Notes under the pieces: model-generated
Told to the model about the DNA's origin: nothing
Databases searched by the model: none
What the model saw: the letters and a program-made list of their open reading frames with translations, nothing else
Position numbers and translations under genes: made by a program
In this document: piece after piece, positions 9,024 to 19,224 of the stretch
Layout of the letters: each line of letters starts with the position of its first letter
How positions within the stretch are numbered: position 1 is the first letter of the stretch
From: Idiomarina baltica OS145
GTDB taxonomy: Bacteria; Pseudomonadota; Gammaproteobacteria; Enterobacterales; Alteromonadaceae
DNA: 41,114 nucleotides
Assembly (NCBI RefSeq): GCF_000152885.1
Contig: NZ_CH672404.1
Span: forward strand, 288,144-329,257
Direction: 5' to 3'

Positions 9024-9041
9024 TTTAATCTGTAGATTAAA
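9024..9041. promoter_or_regulatory. Palindrome upstream of fadI, possible regulator site
   Basis: TTTAATC-TGTA-GATTAAA is a perfect 7-bp inverted repeat with a 4-base centre. It sits in the divergent moxR/fadI spacer just upstream of a candidate fadI -10 element (TAGAAT, 9046-9051), where a regulator could act. I do not recognise the motif. Confidence 0.4.
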
Positions 9042-9063
9042 CAGCTAGAATTTGTAACATCTT

Positions 9064-9080
9064 GTGTGGTCAGACCAGTA
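9064..9080. promoter_or_regulatory. FadR operator upstream of fadI
   Basis: The core TGGTCAGACCA at 9067-9077 matches the gammaproteobacterial FadR consensus TGGTCNGACCA perfectly. FadR represses fatty acid degradation genes and is released by long-chain acyl-CoA. The site lies 35 bases before the fadI ATG and just downstream of a possible -10 element (TAGAAT at 9046-9051), the expected place for repression of fadIJ. Confidence 0.88.
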
Positions 9081-9111
9081 TTTGACGCTTAATTTTTAAT
9101 GGAGAAAACAT

Positions 9112-10422
9112 ATGTCTGCAACTGAACGGTTGCTAACACCGAAAGGGGACCGCATTGCTTTTGTTGCGGGGCTTAGAACACCTTTCGCACGCCAGGCAAC
9201 AGACTTTCATGGCATTCCCGCTGTCGATCTCGGCAAAATGGTCGTCCAAGAGCTTATCAATCGTACGGGAATTGACGGTAAATTGGTACAGCAATTGGTA
9301 TTTGGACAGGTGGTACAGATGCCAGCTGCACCCAATATTGCCCGTGAGATCGTGCTCGGCACGGAGCTTCCCGTGTCAACAGATGCTTACAGTGTAACCC
9401 GAGCCTGCGCGACGAGTTTCCAGTCAGCGGTTAATATCGCCGAAGCCATGATGGCAGGGCATGTCGATATCGGTATTGCTGGCGGCGCTGATTCATCGTC
9501 GGTGTTACCGATTGGTGTGAGCCGAAAACTAGGCCGCGCATTAGTCGACTTGAATAAAGCAAAAAGCTTAGGCCAACGGATCGCAATTTTACGTCGTCTG
9601 GGTCTAAAGGACTTACTCCCTGTGCCACCTGCCGTGGCAGAGTATTCAACAGGTTTGAGTATGGGGCAAACTGCGGAGCAAATGGCAAAAAGCCATCATA
9701 TCTCACGCGAAGACCAAGACCAATTAACGGTGAACTCTCACCGCCGCGCGCACGAAGCGTGGGAAGCAGGCTACCTTGATGATGAGGTCATGACCGCTTA
9801 TCCAGAGCCGTATAAAAAGCACATTGATAGAGATAACAACATTCGTGGTGATTCTTCTTTAGAGAAACTCGGTAAGCTCAAACCTGTATTTGACAAGAAA
9901 CATGGCACAGTCACAGCCGCTAATTCAACACCGCTGACCGATGGTGCTTCGGCGGTGTTAATGATGACGGAAAGCCGTGCCAAAGCGCTGGGTTATCCGA
10001 TTTTAGGTTACCTGCGTAGCTACGCATTTGCTGCGCTCGAAGTCGAGCAGGATATGTTGATGGGTCCAAGCTATGCCACGCCTATTGCCCTCGATCGTGC
10101 GGGAATGACGCTCAACGATTTAACGCTAATTGACATGCATGAGGCGTTTGCGGCACAAACGCTGACCAACCTCAAAATGTTTGCAAGTAAGAAATTTGCG
10201 CAAGAAAAATTAGGACGTGATGCGGCAATTGGCGAGGTTGACCCGGAGAAATTTAATGTCTTGGGTGGCTCTATTGCTTACGGGCACCCCTTTGCAGCGA
10301 CCGGTACACGGATGATTACACAGATGTTGTATGAATTACGTCGTCGAGGTGGCGGAACCGCGTTGACAACGGCCTGTGCCGCTGGCGGCTTGGGCGCCGC
10401 GATGATTTTGGAGAGCGAATAA
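9112..10422 (+). CDS. fadI: Acetyl-CoA C-acyltransferase FadI (3-ketoacyl-CoA thiolase)
   Basis: Thiolase subunit of the FadIJ complex: it cleaves 3-ketoacyl-CoA with CoA to give acetyl-CoA and a shortened acyl-CoA in the last step of beta-oxidation. The 436-residue length equals that of E. coli FadI. Catalytic residues are visible: C99 in [13 protein letters not shown]392 in [11 protein letters not shown] and C422 in [12 protein letters not shown]. The ATG at 9112 has GGAG 8 bases upstream. The stop shares one base with the fadJ start (TAATG), so the two subunits are translated together. The FadR operator just upstream indicates induction by fatty acids. Confidence 0.97.
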   Translation: MSATERLLTPKGDRIAFVAGLRTPFARQATDFHGIPAVDLGKMVVQELINRTGIDGKLVQQLVFGQVVQMPAAPNIAREIVLGTELPVSTDAYSVTRACATSFQSAVNIAEAMMAGHVDIGIAGGADSSSVLPIGVSRKLGRALVDLNKAKSLGQRIAILRRLGLKDLLPVPPAVAEYSTGLSMGQTAEQMAKSHHISREDQDQLTVNSHRRAHEAWEAGYLDDEVMTAYPEPYKKHIDRDNNIRGDSSLEKLGKLKPVFDKKHGTVTAANSTPLTDGASAVLMMTESRAKALGYPILGYLRSYAFAALEVEQDMLMGPSYATPIALDRAGMTLNDLTLIDMHEAFAAQTLTNLKMFASKKFAQEKLGRDAAIGEVDPEKFNVLGGSIAYGHPFAATGTRMITQMLYELRRRGGGTALTTACAAGGLGAAMILESE

Positions 10423-12548
10423 TGACAGACAATAACGCATTTCACTTAGCTGTTCGAGATGATGGTATTGCGGTAATTACCATCGATGTTCCCGGCGAAC
10501 GCATGAATACTTTAAAAGATAGCTTCGCTGATGAGGTGGGTCGTCTGATGAACCGCCTAGAAGATAATAGTGACCTGAAAGGGGTCGTATTTATTAGCGG
10601 TAAGCCCGATTCTTTTATCGCGGGTGCCGACATTAATATGATTAATGATTGTGAAACCGCGGCTGATACAGAGAGTTTAGCGCGCAAAGGTCAAGCCATG
10701 TTTGATCGTATCGAACAGCTGAATGTGCCAGTTGTTGCAGCCATTCATGGTGCCTGCTTAGGGGGTGGGCTTGAATTAGCGATGGCGTGCCACGTGCGTG
10801 TGTGTACCGACAGTGATAAAACGGCACTGGGGTTACCAGAGGTGCAACTTGGCTTATTGCCCGGTTCTGGTGGAACACAGCGTTTACCGGCATTGGTCGG
10901 CGTGCAGCAAGGTCTCACTATGATCCTGACCGGTAAGCAGTTACGCGCTAAGCAAGCACTCAAGGCGGGCTTAGTCGATGAGATTGTACCGCAATCAATC
11001 TTGCTAGAAGCTGCTGTTAAACAGGCTAAAAAGGCAAAAGCTAAGCCTTCAAAGGCGAACCTAAAAGGCATGAGCAAGTTGCTTGAGGCAACCGCTTATG
11101 GTCGTGGCATCATTTATAAAAAGGCAGGTGAGCAGGCGCAGGCTAAAGCGAAGGGCAATTATCCCGCCATCGATAAGATCATTAAGGCGGTCAAAACAGG
11201 CGTCGAAAACGGTCGCGATGCGGGTCTTGACTATGAGGCGCGGGCTTTTGGTGAACTGGCGATGACCCCTGAGTCTTACCAGCTTAGACAGATTTTCTTT
11301 GCCACAACGGAAATGAAAAAAGAGACCGGCGCGGATGGTGTTAAGCCAGCGGATATTAAGCGTGTGGGTGTTTTAGGCGGTGGTTTGATGGGCGGTGGTA
11401 TTGCCTTTGTGACTGCGGCCAAAGCCGGTATCCCAGCGCGCATCAAGGATATTAGTCCTGAGGGTATTACTCACGCACTGCATTACAGCTACGAGCGTTT
11501 GAATAAAAAAGTTAAACGCCGTCATATGCGTCGTGCGGAGTTAGAGAAAACCATGCTCTCGCTGAGCGGTTCGCTTGATTATTCCGGGTTTGACCGAGTT
11601 GATGTAGTGATTGAAGCCGTGTTCGAAGATCTCGACCTGAAGAAAAAAATGGTCGCTGATGTCGAGAACAATGGTAAGGATGGCGTCATTTTCGCGACTA
11701 ACACCAGCTCACTACCGATCACGCAGATTGCCGAAGGCGCTCAACACCCCGATCGCGTCATCGGTCTGCATTACTTTTCGCCGGTCGATAAAATGCCACT
11801 CGCGGAAATTATTACTCACGAAAATACGTCCAAGGAAACCATTGCCACTACGGTTGCGTTGACTAAAAAGCAAGGCAAAACACCTATCGTTGTTAAAGAC
11901 GGCGCCGGTTTCTTTGTTAACCGTATCTTGGCGCCTTACATGAACGAAGCGGCGCGTTTGTTGATCGCGGGTGAACCTATTGAGCATATTGACAAGTCTT
12001 TGGTTAAATTTGGTTTTCCAGTCGGTCCGATTACGCTCTTAGATGAGGTAGGAATCGACGTCGCCGCTAAAGTTGCGCCGATTCTTGTCAAAGAGCTCGG
12101 TACGCGCTTTGAGGCGCCTGCGGCTTTCGACAAACTGATTGATGATGGTCGTAAGGGTAAGAAAAACAACAAAGGTTTCTATCAATATGGTAAAGGTGTG
12201 AAAGGCAAGCCGGTTGATAAATCAGTGTACGGTTTACTGAATATTGAACCACAGGCGAAGCATGAAGGTGATGAAATTGCTGAGCTGTGTGTTTTGCCAA
12301 TGCTTAACGAAGCGGCTTATTGCCTGCAAGAGGGCATTATTCGCAGTGCGCGTGATGGCGACATTGGTTCGGTGTTTGGTATTGGTTTCCCACCATTCCG
12401 AGGCGGTCCATTCCGTTATATGGATGCCGAGGGTATTGGCAGTATTGTGAAGCGTATGGAACGCTTAGCAGAGCAACGCGGTGATCGTTATCAACCCGCG
12501 CCGCTGCTGAAGCAAATGGCTGAGCAGGGTAAGCGCTTTTATGAGTAA
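10422..12548 (+). CDS. fadJ: Fatty acid oxidation complex subunit alpha FadJ
   Basis: A 708-residue bifunctional protein: the N-terminal enoyl-CoA hydratase hydrates trans-2-enoyl-CoA, and the C-terminal part oxidises L-3-hydroxyacyl-CoA with NAD+. The hydratase glutamates are E118 ([14 protein letters not shown]) and E140 ([16 protein letters not shown]). The dehydrogenase has a Rossmann motif [14 protein letters not shown] at about 315-328 and catalytic H450 in [11 protein letters not shown]. Adjacent fadI supplies the thiolase. The start codon overlaps the fadI stop. The last 10 bases overlap the end of the convergent GGDEF-EAL gene, with no terminator between them. Confidence 0.97.
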   Translation: MTDNNAFHLAVRDDGIAVITIDVPGERMNTLKDSFADEVGRLMNRLEDNSDLKGVVFISGKPDSFIAGADINMINDCETAADTESLARKGQAMFDRIEQLNVPVVAAIHGACLGGGLELAMACHVRVCTDSDKTALGLPEVQLGLLPGSGGTQRLPALVGVQQGLTMILTGKQLRAKQALKAGLVDEIVPQSILLEAAVKQAKKAKAKPSKANLKGMSKLLEATAYGRGIIYKKAGEQAQAKAKGNYPAIDKIIKAVKTGVENGRDAGLDYEARAFGELAMTPESYQLRQIFFATTEMKKETGADGVKPADIKRVGVLGGGLMGGGIAFVTAAKAGIPARIKDISPEGITHALHYSYERLNKKVKRRHMRRAELEKTMLSLSGSLDYSGFDRVDVVIEAVFEDLDLKKKMVADVENNGKDGVIFATNTSSLPITQIAEGAQHPDRVIGLHYFSPVDKMPLAEIITHENTSKETIATTVALTKKQGKTPIVVKDGAGFFVNRILAPYMNEAARLLIAGEPIEHIDKSLVKFGFPVGPITLLDEVGIDVAAKVAPILVKELGTRFEAPAAFDKLIDDGRKGKKNNKGFYQYGKGVKGKPVDKSVYGLLNIEPQAKHEGDEIAELCVLPMLNEAAYCLQEGIIRSARDGDIGSVFGIGFPPFRGGPFRYMDAEGIGSIVKRMERLAEQRGDRYQPAPLLKQMAEQGKRFYE

Positions 12549-15500
12549 GCAGGCTGCTGTTTAGTAATGAATTCGATGAGCGCTTCGGCGCTCATCGGTT
12601 TTGCGAAGTAGAATCCTTGTATATATTCACATTGTAATTGTTCTAAAATATCCAATTGAGCTTTTTCTTCAACGCCTTCAGCAACCACCTTTAAACCTAA
12701 GTTATGCGCCATGCCAATAATGGATTCGACCATCTTACGGTCGCGTTCATCAAAGGTAATATCATCGACAAACTCTTTGTCGATTTTAAGGGTATGCATA
12801 GGGAAACGCTTGAGATAAGCGAGTGAAGAATAGCCCGTGCCAAAATCATCAAGTGCAAGTTGTACGCCCATATCTGCAAGGTTTTCCAGCATCGCAATCG
12901 CGCGCTCGGGATCGCTCATCACCATGCCTTCCGTAATCTCAAACTCGATATGGCGGGGATGCATTTCCTCTTCTTGTAACACTTGTTCGATAAACAACGC
13001 TAAGCTCGATTGAGTGAATTGCCTTGCCGACAGATTAATTGCAACACTGCGAGGCGCACCTTGTAGCGTCAGTAGCTGGCGCATGTCTCGACAAGCGGTA
13101 CGTAATACTTGTTCACTAAGCGGAATAATCAGACCTGTTTCTTCGCACAGTGGAATAAACTGCGCGGGGCTGATGAACTGACCATATTCGTCGCGAATGC
13201 GGGCGAGTGCTTCAATCCCGGAAATATGTCCCGTCGCAATTTCCATTTTCGGTTGATAGTACACCTCGACTTGATGGGTGCGAATCGCGTGACGCACTTG
13301 ACTCTCCAACACGAGACGCTGGATGGCATTTTCGTTCATCGACGCGTTAAAGAACTGATAGCAATTGCCGCCTCTTTGTTTAGCATGATACATCGCCGTA
13401 TCTGCCTTTTGTAGAAGCTCTTGTGAGGTATGTGCATCGTGAGGATAAAGCACGATGCCAATTGAGCTACCTAAGGCGATCTCATGTCCTTTAATACGAT
13501 AGGCTTTTGCTATTTCAGTATTCACCTGTTGGGCGATGGTGCTGATGACGTTAATATCTGTGTTATCTTCGATGAGAATGCCAAACTCGTCCCCGCCTAG
13601 GCGATAAAGCGTGTCTTGCCGGCGACCTAATTCAGCGAGTCGGTCGGCGACTCGGCATAAAAGTTCGTCGCCCACTTCATGACCAAGAGAATCATTGATA
13701 CGCTTAAAGTCGTCTAAATCGAACAACAACAGTGCATGAGCGACTCGTTTGCGAACCAGATTTGAGTGACTTACCTGAAAGTATGAGCGATTTGGCAAAC
13801 CGGTGAGGCTGTCGGTATTTGATAACCGGCGTAATTCATTCTCCGTATTACGACGTTCAGTAATATCAGAAAAGCTTGCGACAATTAATTTGATCTCGCC
13901 ACTGTCATTGCGAACGGCATCTAACGTGAGCTCGAGGAGTAACTCGGCGCCATCCGCATTGAAGTCGGTGACTTCGCCGGACCAACTTCCTTCCCGAAGC
14001 ACTGTGTGTTTGATTTGATCCGTAAAATCTCTATCGTAATGTGGCAGTGCGAACGCCTGACCAATGACTTGTTCTCGCTGATAACCGGTAATTCGTTCGT
14101 ATGCCGTGTTGATTTCACGTTTTCTAAAGAACCGATCGAAGATACAGATGCCATCTGAAATATTTGTTAGCGAGGTTGCGAGCATATCAATGCGCTCGTC
14201 ACTATTAATAATATCGGAAATATCGCTCAGCGTACCCTGTACTTTGATTGGCTTTCCTGACGTTTCGGCTGCAACAAGTTCGCCACGCTCAAGTACCCAC
14301 AGCCATTGTTGGCCGTTCTTAATTCGATAAGTGCATTGATAATGAGAGATATGGCCCGATTTTACCTGCTCCAATGCCGCAGTTAGCTCACCTATGTCGT
14401 CTGGGTGAACGTTACTTTGGTCCGATTGGCCGAGTCCAAATCTTACACCATCAAGAGGAAAATGTGGGCAGTGTGACCATATGTGCACACGCTCAACTTC
14501 ACTATTGACGAGGTTCCAATGCCAAACTTGTTGTTGGGTGCCATTGAGTAATTGATGCAACGACGTATGTGCTTCGGTGAGTTTATGGTAAGCACGGGCT
14601 TTTCGTTTAAGTAAAAGGAAGATGAATAAAATGGCAAGTGCAAGAAGCACGATAATCATCGATAGGTAGTGCATCGCTGTGAAGCCGTTCGCTTTAACTG
14701 TAAAGGACTGACTTGCGCTTACCCAGCTATCTTGCTCAGGTAGGTATGCTCTGACATCAAGCGTGTACTGTCCGTCCTCTAAATTTTTTAGGCTGAGTCT
14801 TTGTAAGGGCTGAAATGTCTTTTGCCAAGTTGTTTGTAGAGGTTCAATTCGGTATTCAAACATCTGCGGCTGTTCCAGATCGAATGACGCGATCGCATAG
14901 TCGATATTGACCTGACCGGATGGCGCCGCTTCGGCACTGACCCAGAGTGCATTGTCCGAGGTGGGGGGAGCGTGTAAAACCTCAATGTATCCTTTTGTAT
15001 TGAGTAGGATCTCAAACTGGCCGCTTACGTAATGCTGCGACCATGGGCCTTTGATATGTTTGGTGCGAGCCGTTTGGGTCGCGCTGAATTGACCGCTTGG
15101 TGTTAATGAGAGTTCATATAACTTTGCTTGGGTGAGCAGTTTTAACTCCCCACTTGGCATTACATTTAATTGTAACGGCAGGTCGGCGATACCAAGGTTG
15201 GTTAGCGGTGTCTCATCAATGAGCCGATAGCGTTGGTCAAGTCGAACCAGTTTATCCGTGTAAAGCAGATAGAGAACATGATCAGTTTCGGCAATATCAA
15301 CGAGCTGACCGGGTGGTAACTTTTCGGTCACTGGGTTGTCGATAGTTAATTTAAATAAGTTACTCCCCAGTCCATCCCAAACATAAACTTGTTTGCCGTC
15401 ACCTAACCAAGTCCAATCGCCAACCGGCTTAACGAAATGAAGATTACGTATTGGCTCGTCGTCATATTGTAATGGTTGTGGGAGTAATTCGCCTTGATGC

Positions 15501-15946
15501 TCCACGAGTAGCGTGTGTTTATTGACTGCCAAAAGAGGTGTTGATTGAGGTATCGCAATCTGGTGAATACGCGCATCAAGTAAGTGTTCACTGCTCAAAC
15601 GCATTGACGCTTCTAAAGCGCTAGATGCAAACGGTAGCTGATAAATACCCTTATCACTGCCAATCAATAGAGCGTCATTTTTTCTACGAGTAAGACAGTG
15701 CAATTGCGGTAAATCTTGTGGTTGTAGCACATTGCTAAATTGAACTTCGCGAAGGGTAGAACCATCAAACCGATAGAGCGCTTGCGATGTCGCAAGCCAA
15801 ATAAATCCGCGTGGTCCTGTTTCTATATCAATAATGGGCGCGCTGATTTGCTGAGTCACATGAGGGTTATCATGAGCTTGACAGGTTGGATTAAACAGAG
15901 CCAAGCTAAACACGAGGCAAACTAAAGTGATGGTTAAAGCACGCAA
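12539..15946 (-). CDS. Membrane-bound sensor protein with Y_Y_Y, PAS, GGDEF and EAL domains
   Basis: This 1135-residue protein probably makes and breaks cyclic di-GMP in response to a periplasmic signal. In order: a signal peptide (residues 1-24, ending CQA); a periplasmic part with beta-propeller-like repeats ([31 protein letters not shown]) and a Y_Y_Y-like stretch ([10 protein letters not shown] ... YTLDVRAYL, about 360-415); a membrane helix at about 428-448; two PAS domains (about 465-585 and 590-705); a GGDEF domain with GGDEF at 784-788 and an inhibitory-site RRQD five residues before it; and an EAL domain with E912-L914 plus [21 protein letters not shown] and VAEGVEE. Both catalytic domains therefore look intact. 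The start is a TTG with no clear Shine-Dalgarno sequence; no in-frame ATG lies upstream before a stop. The gene stands alone, with no partner nearby. Confidence 0.92.
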   Translation of the reverse strand: MRALTITLVCLVFSLALFNPTCQAHDNPHVTQQISAPIIDIETGPRGFIWLATSQALYRFDGSTLREVQFSNVLQPQDLPQLHCLTRRKNDALLIGSDKGIYQLPFASSALEASMRLSSEHLLDARIHQIAIPQSTPLLAVNKHTLLVEHQGELLPQPLQYDDEPIRNLHFVKPVGDWTWLGDGKQVYVWDGLGSNLFKLTIDNPVTEKLPPGQLVDIAETDHVLYLLYTDKLVRLDQRYRLIDETPLTNLGIADLPLQLNVMPSGELKLLTQAKLYELSLTPSGQFSATQTARTKHIKGPWSQHYVSGQFEILLNTKGYIEVLHAPPTSDNALWVSAEAAPSGQVNIDYAIASFDLEQPQMFEYRIEPLQTTWQKTFQPLQRLSLKNLEDGQYTLDVRAYLPEQDSWVSASQSFTVKANGFTAMHYLSMIIVLLALAILFIFLLLKRKARAYHKLTEAHTSLHQLLNGTQQQVWHWNLVNSEVERVHIWSHCPHFPLDGVRFGLGQSDQSNVHPDDIGELTAALEQVKSGHISHYQCTYRIKNGQQWLWVLERGELVAAETSGKPIKVQGTLSDISDIINSDERIDMLATSLTNISDGICIFDRFFRKREINTAYERITGYQREQVIGQAFALPHYDRDFTDQIKHTVLREGSWSGEVTDFNADGAELLLELTLDAVRNDSGEIKLIVASFSDITERRNTENELRRLSNTDSLTGLPNRSYFQVSHSNLVRKRVAHALLLFDLDDFKRINDSLGHEVGDELLCRVADRLAELGRRQDTLYRLGGDEFGILIEDNTDINVISTIAQQVNTEIAKAYRIKGHEIALGSSIGIVLYPHDAHTSQELLQKADTAMYHAKQRGGNCYQFFNASMNENAIQRLVLESQVRHAIRTHQVEVYYQPKMEIATGHISGIEALARIRDEYGQFISPAQFIPLCEETGLIIPLSEQVLRTACRDMRQLLTLQGAPRSVAINLSARQFTQSSLALFIEQVLQEEEMHPRHIEFEITEGMVMSDPERAIAMLENLADMGVQLALDDFGTGYSSLAYLKRFPMHTLKIDKEFVDDITFDERDRKMVESIIGMAHNLGLKVVAEGVEEKAQLDILEQLQCEYIQGFYFAKPMSAEALIEFITKQQPAYS

Positions 15947-16022
15947 CTGAAGGACCCGATTGTTGGCTGCTACACAGCTCTTATTATTTGTTAACTCAGT
16001 GTTACAAGCTAACTTAAAGCGA

Positions 16023-16035
16023 TTTGACTGTCAAA
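16023..16035. promoter_or_regulatory. Short palindrome before the GGDEF-EAL gene
   Basis: TTTGAC-T-GTCAAA is a perfect 13-bp palindrome in the 105-bp gap between the M16 gene and the GGDEF-EAL gene. On the minus strand it contains TTGACA, a perfect -35 hexamer, but I see no good -10 at the right distance. It could be an operator-promoter overlap or chance. Confidence 0.3.
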
Positions 16036-16051
16036 GCTATTATAATATCTC

Positions 16052-18772
16052 CTACTGGCATGACAACAGTACAATTTTACGAGGTTGTTTAATAACTAAA
16101 CGCTTTACCTCACTTATCCAGTCGGACAGTTGTAGTCGCTCCAGAGCGGCGCTCATTTCAACGTTACGATCAAAATGAGTTTCGGCCATTTGAATCGCTC
16201 CCCAAAAGCGTTGGCTACGGGCGCGCAAACTGCGATCGTTTATCGTTAATTGCTCAGATAGGGTTTGTTTAGCATGCTTCCAGCGCTGTAATGTCAGCAC
16301 GTTGTCGAGCTGTTCAATTTTATCGTGCAATACGGTGTGAATATGTTCCTGTAAGGCGGACGTGTTATGCGTCGGTGATTGCACAAACACCATGAAACCC
16401 GGTAGGCGTCGAACAGGGAAATACTGGCTCCCAACGACATAACCCAGTTGCCGCTGGGTTCTGAGTTCGTCGAATAAACTCGCATTAAGCAACTGTTGCG
16501 CTAACATCCACGTAATTTGCTGTTCAGCACTGTCGTTATCGCCCTGAAAGTATACCAATACGGCATTGTCGCCAGTCGCTTGCTCTACGGTTCGATGAAT
16601 GTGCGTGTGAGGTTCAAGACGCTTAGGTTGTAATTGAGGAGGAGAGGCCGTTAACCGTCCTGAGGCGCTGTCACGTATCAGTTGATGTAATTCAAAAGCG
16701 GTTTTAGCTTGCCAATCGCCATGTATTAAAGCCGACACCCCCATGGAGTTAAAAAGCTCGCTACTTAATTGCGAAAAGCCTTTATAGTCTAATGAGTTCA
16801 AGCCTTCGGCCATATCGGAGAGCGAGAACAGGCACGGCTGTAGTGTCAAATTAAGCTCAGCAAACAGTCGATTGAGCGGCTGATTGTTGTGGGCGGACTG
16901 CCAGTTATGCTTAAGTTGCTGAGCGACAGAATTGAATCGACCACGCTTAAATTTTACTTTCCAAGCCTGCTTCATTAACTGTTGTAGTAGTGGCAATTGA
17001 CCCGCTGATAACCCCATTGTATGAATCGTCATACCGGACTGGGTCGGGTAAATATTAAAGTGTAAGCCAGCGACCTCAGCGTCATAAAGTGCTTCATTCA
17101 GCGAATCGATTAATAGTTCCGACCAAAGACGTGCCGCAGCGAAGTGAGTCGCCGACTGATTGACCGCTGGCGATTCGAGATTTAAATAGATATGCCCTTT
17201 AGGCACTCTAAAATCAGGGTCTTGTAAATGCCAGATGGTGACATTGTCGCTTTTTATCAACGCCACGGGCTCTCTGAGCTCGCGCTCTAGCGGGTAAGGT
17301 TCAACATGAGAAGTGATATAAGGGTTTTGCGCTGGTAGTTGATAACTAAAAGTGCCCGCTGGGCTGTTAAGAGTGTTTAATTCCTCTTTTGTCAATGCAC
17401 GGATACTAAAGGGTGTGTGATATAACTCTGTTTGTTGATCGGTCTCTACATCACCATGGATCAGCGTGATACGGGCACGTTCGGGCGCCATTAAAGACAG
17501 TGTTTGTTTAGCTCGAGCAACCGACAGTCCATCCATGCGGTAGTCTCCGTAAACCACATCGTGGATGGGATAGTGGTGTGCATTAACAGACAGTTGAGGA
17601 GCCAGTTCACCGGCGGGCGGTGTCTCTTGAAAGTGAAATGAAAGTTCGGAAGTGAGCCGTTTCTCCTCGTAGCGCCAAGCCTCGAGTCCAGAACTTGCAA
17701 TCAACTGAATATAGTTGAACACCGCCTGCGCTACTTGTAGGGCGTGAACAACACCTGCCTCAGTAAGCTGAATATTTAAGTTGAAATCCTTGTAGCCGCT
17801 ACCGCTCATACCGCCGCCCGCGGAGAGGCTATTAACCCATCCACGCGCCCGAAGCGTTGCATAGAGGCTATGAGGGCCTTCATAGCCAAGAATGTGAGCA
17901 ATAAAGCTAGTTGTTTTATTCTTATAGTCGTCATCAATGCCAGGGAGGGGCAACGTGATGATCAGACGACGAGCCGGATTCACGGGCTTAACTTGAATGA
18001 ATACGCCTAACTGGGAGGGTAAGTACAGTGGCAGCGCCTCGAGCGATTTAGGATCATTTTCTTGACCGCTGCTGATGTCCGAAAAGTAGTGTTGCGCCAT
18101 CTCGGCGAGTTCATCAACCGGTTGCGCGCCAACGATGGTAAGCCGCATGTTGTTGGCATTGAAAAAAGCACGAAAGAACTCACTTAACTGGTCTTTTAAC
18201 GAGTGGCTATCGCTTTCTGCCAGCGTATCCATGTTACCTACCGAAAACTTACTAAAGGGATGCTCGGGGTTACATGTTGTCTTGTGTACTTGATATAAAC
18301 GCCGAAGTTCATCTTTCTCTTTTAAGCGGAATTCAGAGTCGATTGATTGACGTTCCTTATTGATTAAGGACTCGTCAAATAACGGCGCCATGAACATCGC
18401 GGAGAAATAATCTAATGCTCGCGAGAGAGCTCGGGTTTGACAGTCAAAGAAAAAATTACAGAATTCAGAGCCTGTCCAAGCGTTTTGTTGTCCACCGTAG
18501 GCACTCAAAAACTCGGGGAACTCGTTAGCATCCGGAAAGCGTTCGTTCCCTAAAAACAGCATGTGTTCTAGGAAGTGGGCGAGACCTTGGGTTTCAAGCG
18601 GGTCATTGAAATGACCCGCGCGCACAGCCAGCGATGCCGATGCCTTTTTACTGTGTGGGATCTGAACGCACACCACTGACAGTCCATTGGGCAGTTTTAG
18701 TGTACGGAAAGACCGCGGATCTTTTGGGCTCTTTATAACTTCACCGAGCTCTTCTATGAGCGGTTGCGTCAT
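16052..18772 (-). CDS. M16 family zinc metallopeptidase (pitrilysin/insulinase-like)
   Basis: A 906-residue protease of the insulinase family. The inverted zinc motif HFLEH is at 66-70 and the third ligand E147 lies in NKERQSIDSEF, 77 residues on, the same spacing as in E. coli pitrilysin. Four M16 half-domains fit the length (E. coli PtrA has 962 residues). Unlike PtrA, which is exported, this protein shows no signal peptide: it starts MTQPLIEELGEVIKSPKDP. It may therefore act in the cytoplasm, or its export may use another route. The gene starts 14 bases after the bamE stop, so the two are probably co-transcribed. Substrates of such enzymes are usually short peptides. Confidence 0.92.
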   Translation of the reverse strand: MTQPLIEELGEVIKSPKDPRSFRTLKLPNGLSVVCVQIPHSKKASASLAVRAGHFNDPLETQGLAHFLEHMLFLGNERFPDANEFPEFLSAYGGQQNAWTGSEFCNFFFDCQTRALSRALDYFSAMFMAPLFDESLINKERQSIDSEFRLKEKDELRRLYQVHKTTCNPEHPFSKFSVGNMDTLAESDSHSLKDQLSEFFRAFFNANNMRLTIVGAQPVDELAEMAQHYFSDISSGQENDPKSLEALPLYLPSQLGVFIQVKPVNPARRLIITLPLPGIDDDYKNKTTSFIAHILGYEGPHSLYATLRARGWVNSLSAGGGMSGSGYKDFNLNIQLTEAGVVHALQVAQAVFNYIQLIASSGLEAWRYEEKRLTSELSFHFQETPPAGELAPQLSVNAHHYPIHDVVYGDYRMDGLSVARAKQTLSLMAPERARITLIHGDVETDQQTELYHTPFSIRALTKEELNTLNSPAGTFSYQLPAQNPYITSHVEPYPLERELREPVALIKSDNVTIWHLQDPDFRVPKGHIYLNLESPAVNQSATHFAAARLWSELLIDSLNEALYDAEVAGLHFNIYPTQSGMTIHTMGLSAGQLPLLQQLMKQAWKVKFKRGRFNSVAQQLKHNWQSAHNNQPLNRLFAELNLTLQPCLFSLSDMAEGLNSLDYKGFSQLSSELFNSMGVSALIHGDWQAKTAFELHQLIRDSASGRLTASPPQLQPKRLEPHTHIHRTVEQATGDNAVLVYFQGDNDSAEQQITWMLAQQLLNASLFDELRTQRQLGYVVGSQYFPVRRLPGFMVFVQSPTHNTSALQEHIHTVLHDKIEQLDNVLTLQRWKHAKQTLSEQLTINDRSLRARSQRFWGAIQMAETHFDRNVEMSAALERLQLSDWISEVKRLVIKQPRKIVLLSCQ

Positions 18773-18786
18773 AGGAACTTATCCCA

Positions 18787-19146
18787 TTAAGGTTCGAGCG
18801 GGGTATCGAAGTTTTCTGGTTTATCAAAATCACCCGACAAACGGGCGAGCTGACCGTCTTCAAAATCGAGTATCAATTCCTTATGGAAAGGTTCACCCTC
18901 ATTTGGATTCATGTCATAAACATAGACCCAACGCTCGCTGTTAAAGCTGTTTTCAGCGACCGGACGCCCTAATACGTAAGCAACTTGTTCCTGTGACATA
19001 CCTACGCGTAATTTGTCGACATCGCGTTGTTCAAGGTAATTACCTTGAGGAATATCAATTCGATATACCCAATCGTTTAACACTGAGCAACCTGAGAGAC
19101 CTGCGACGACCGCAACAGCGGCCAAAGTTTTTCCGATTTGTTTCAT
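18787..19146 (-). CDS. bamE: Outer membrane protein assembly factor BamE
   Basis: Small lipoprotein of the BAM complex, which folds beta-barrel proteins into the outer membrane. The 119-residue product has a signal peptide with lipobox LSGC (Cys at about residue 20) and the SmpA/OmlA domain: RIDIPQGNYLEQRDVDKLRVGMSQEQV, VLGRPVAENSF and WVYVYDM. The IPQGN motif is characteristic. The ATG at 19146 is preceded by a weak Shine-Dalgarno (TAAGAG). recN upstream and bamE downstream on the same strand is a conserved arrangement in enterobacteria and relatives. Confidence 0.96.
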   Translation of the reverse strand: MKQIGKTLAAVAVVAGLSGCSVLNDWVYRIDIPQGNYLEQRDVDKLRVGMSQEQVAYVLGRPVAENSFNSERWVYVYDMNPNEGEPFHKELILDFEDGQLARLSGDFDKPENFDTPLEP

Positions 19147-19224
19147 TAACTACTCTTACCGTTAAATGTTGTCACCGATGATAAACAAACAAAACCGAGT
19201 TAGCTAGCATTGGCGCAGGAAAAC

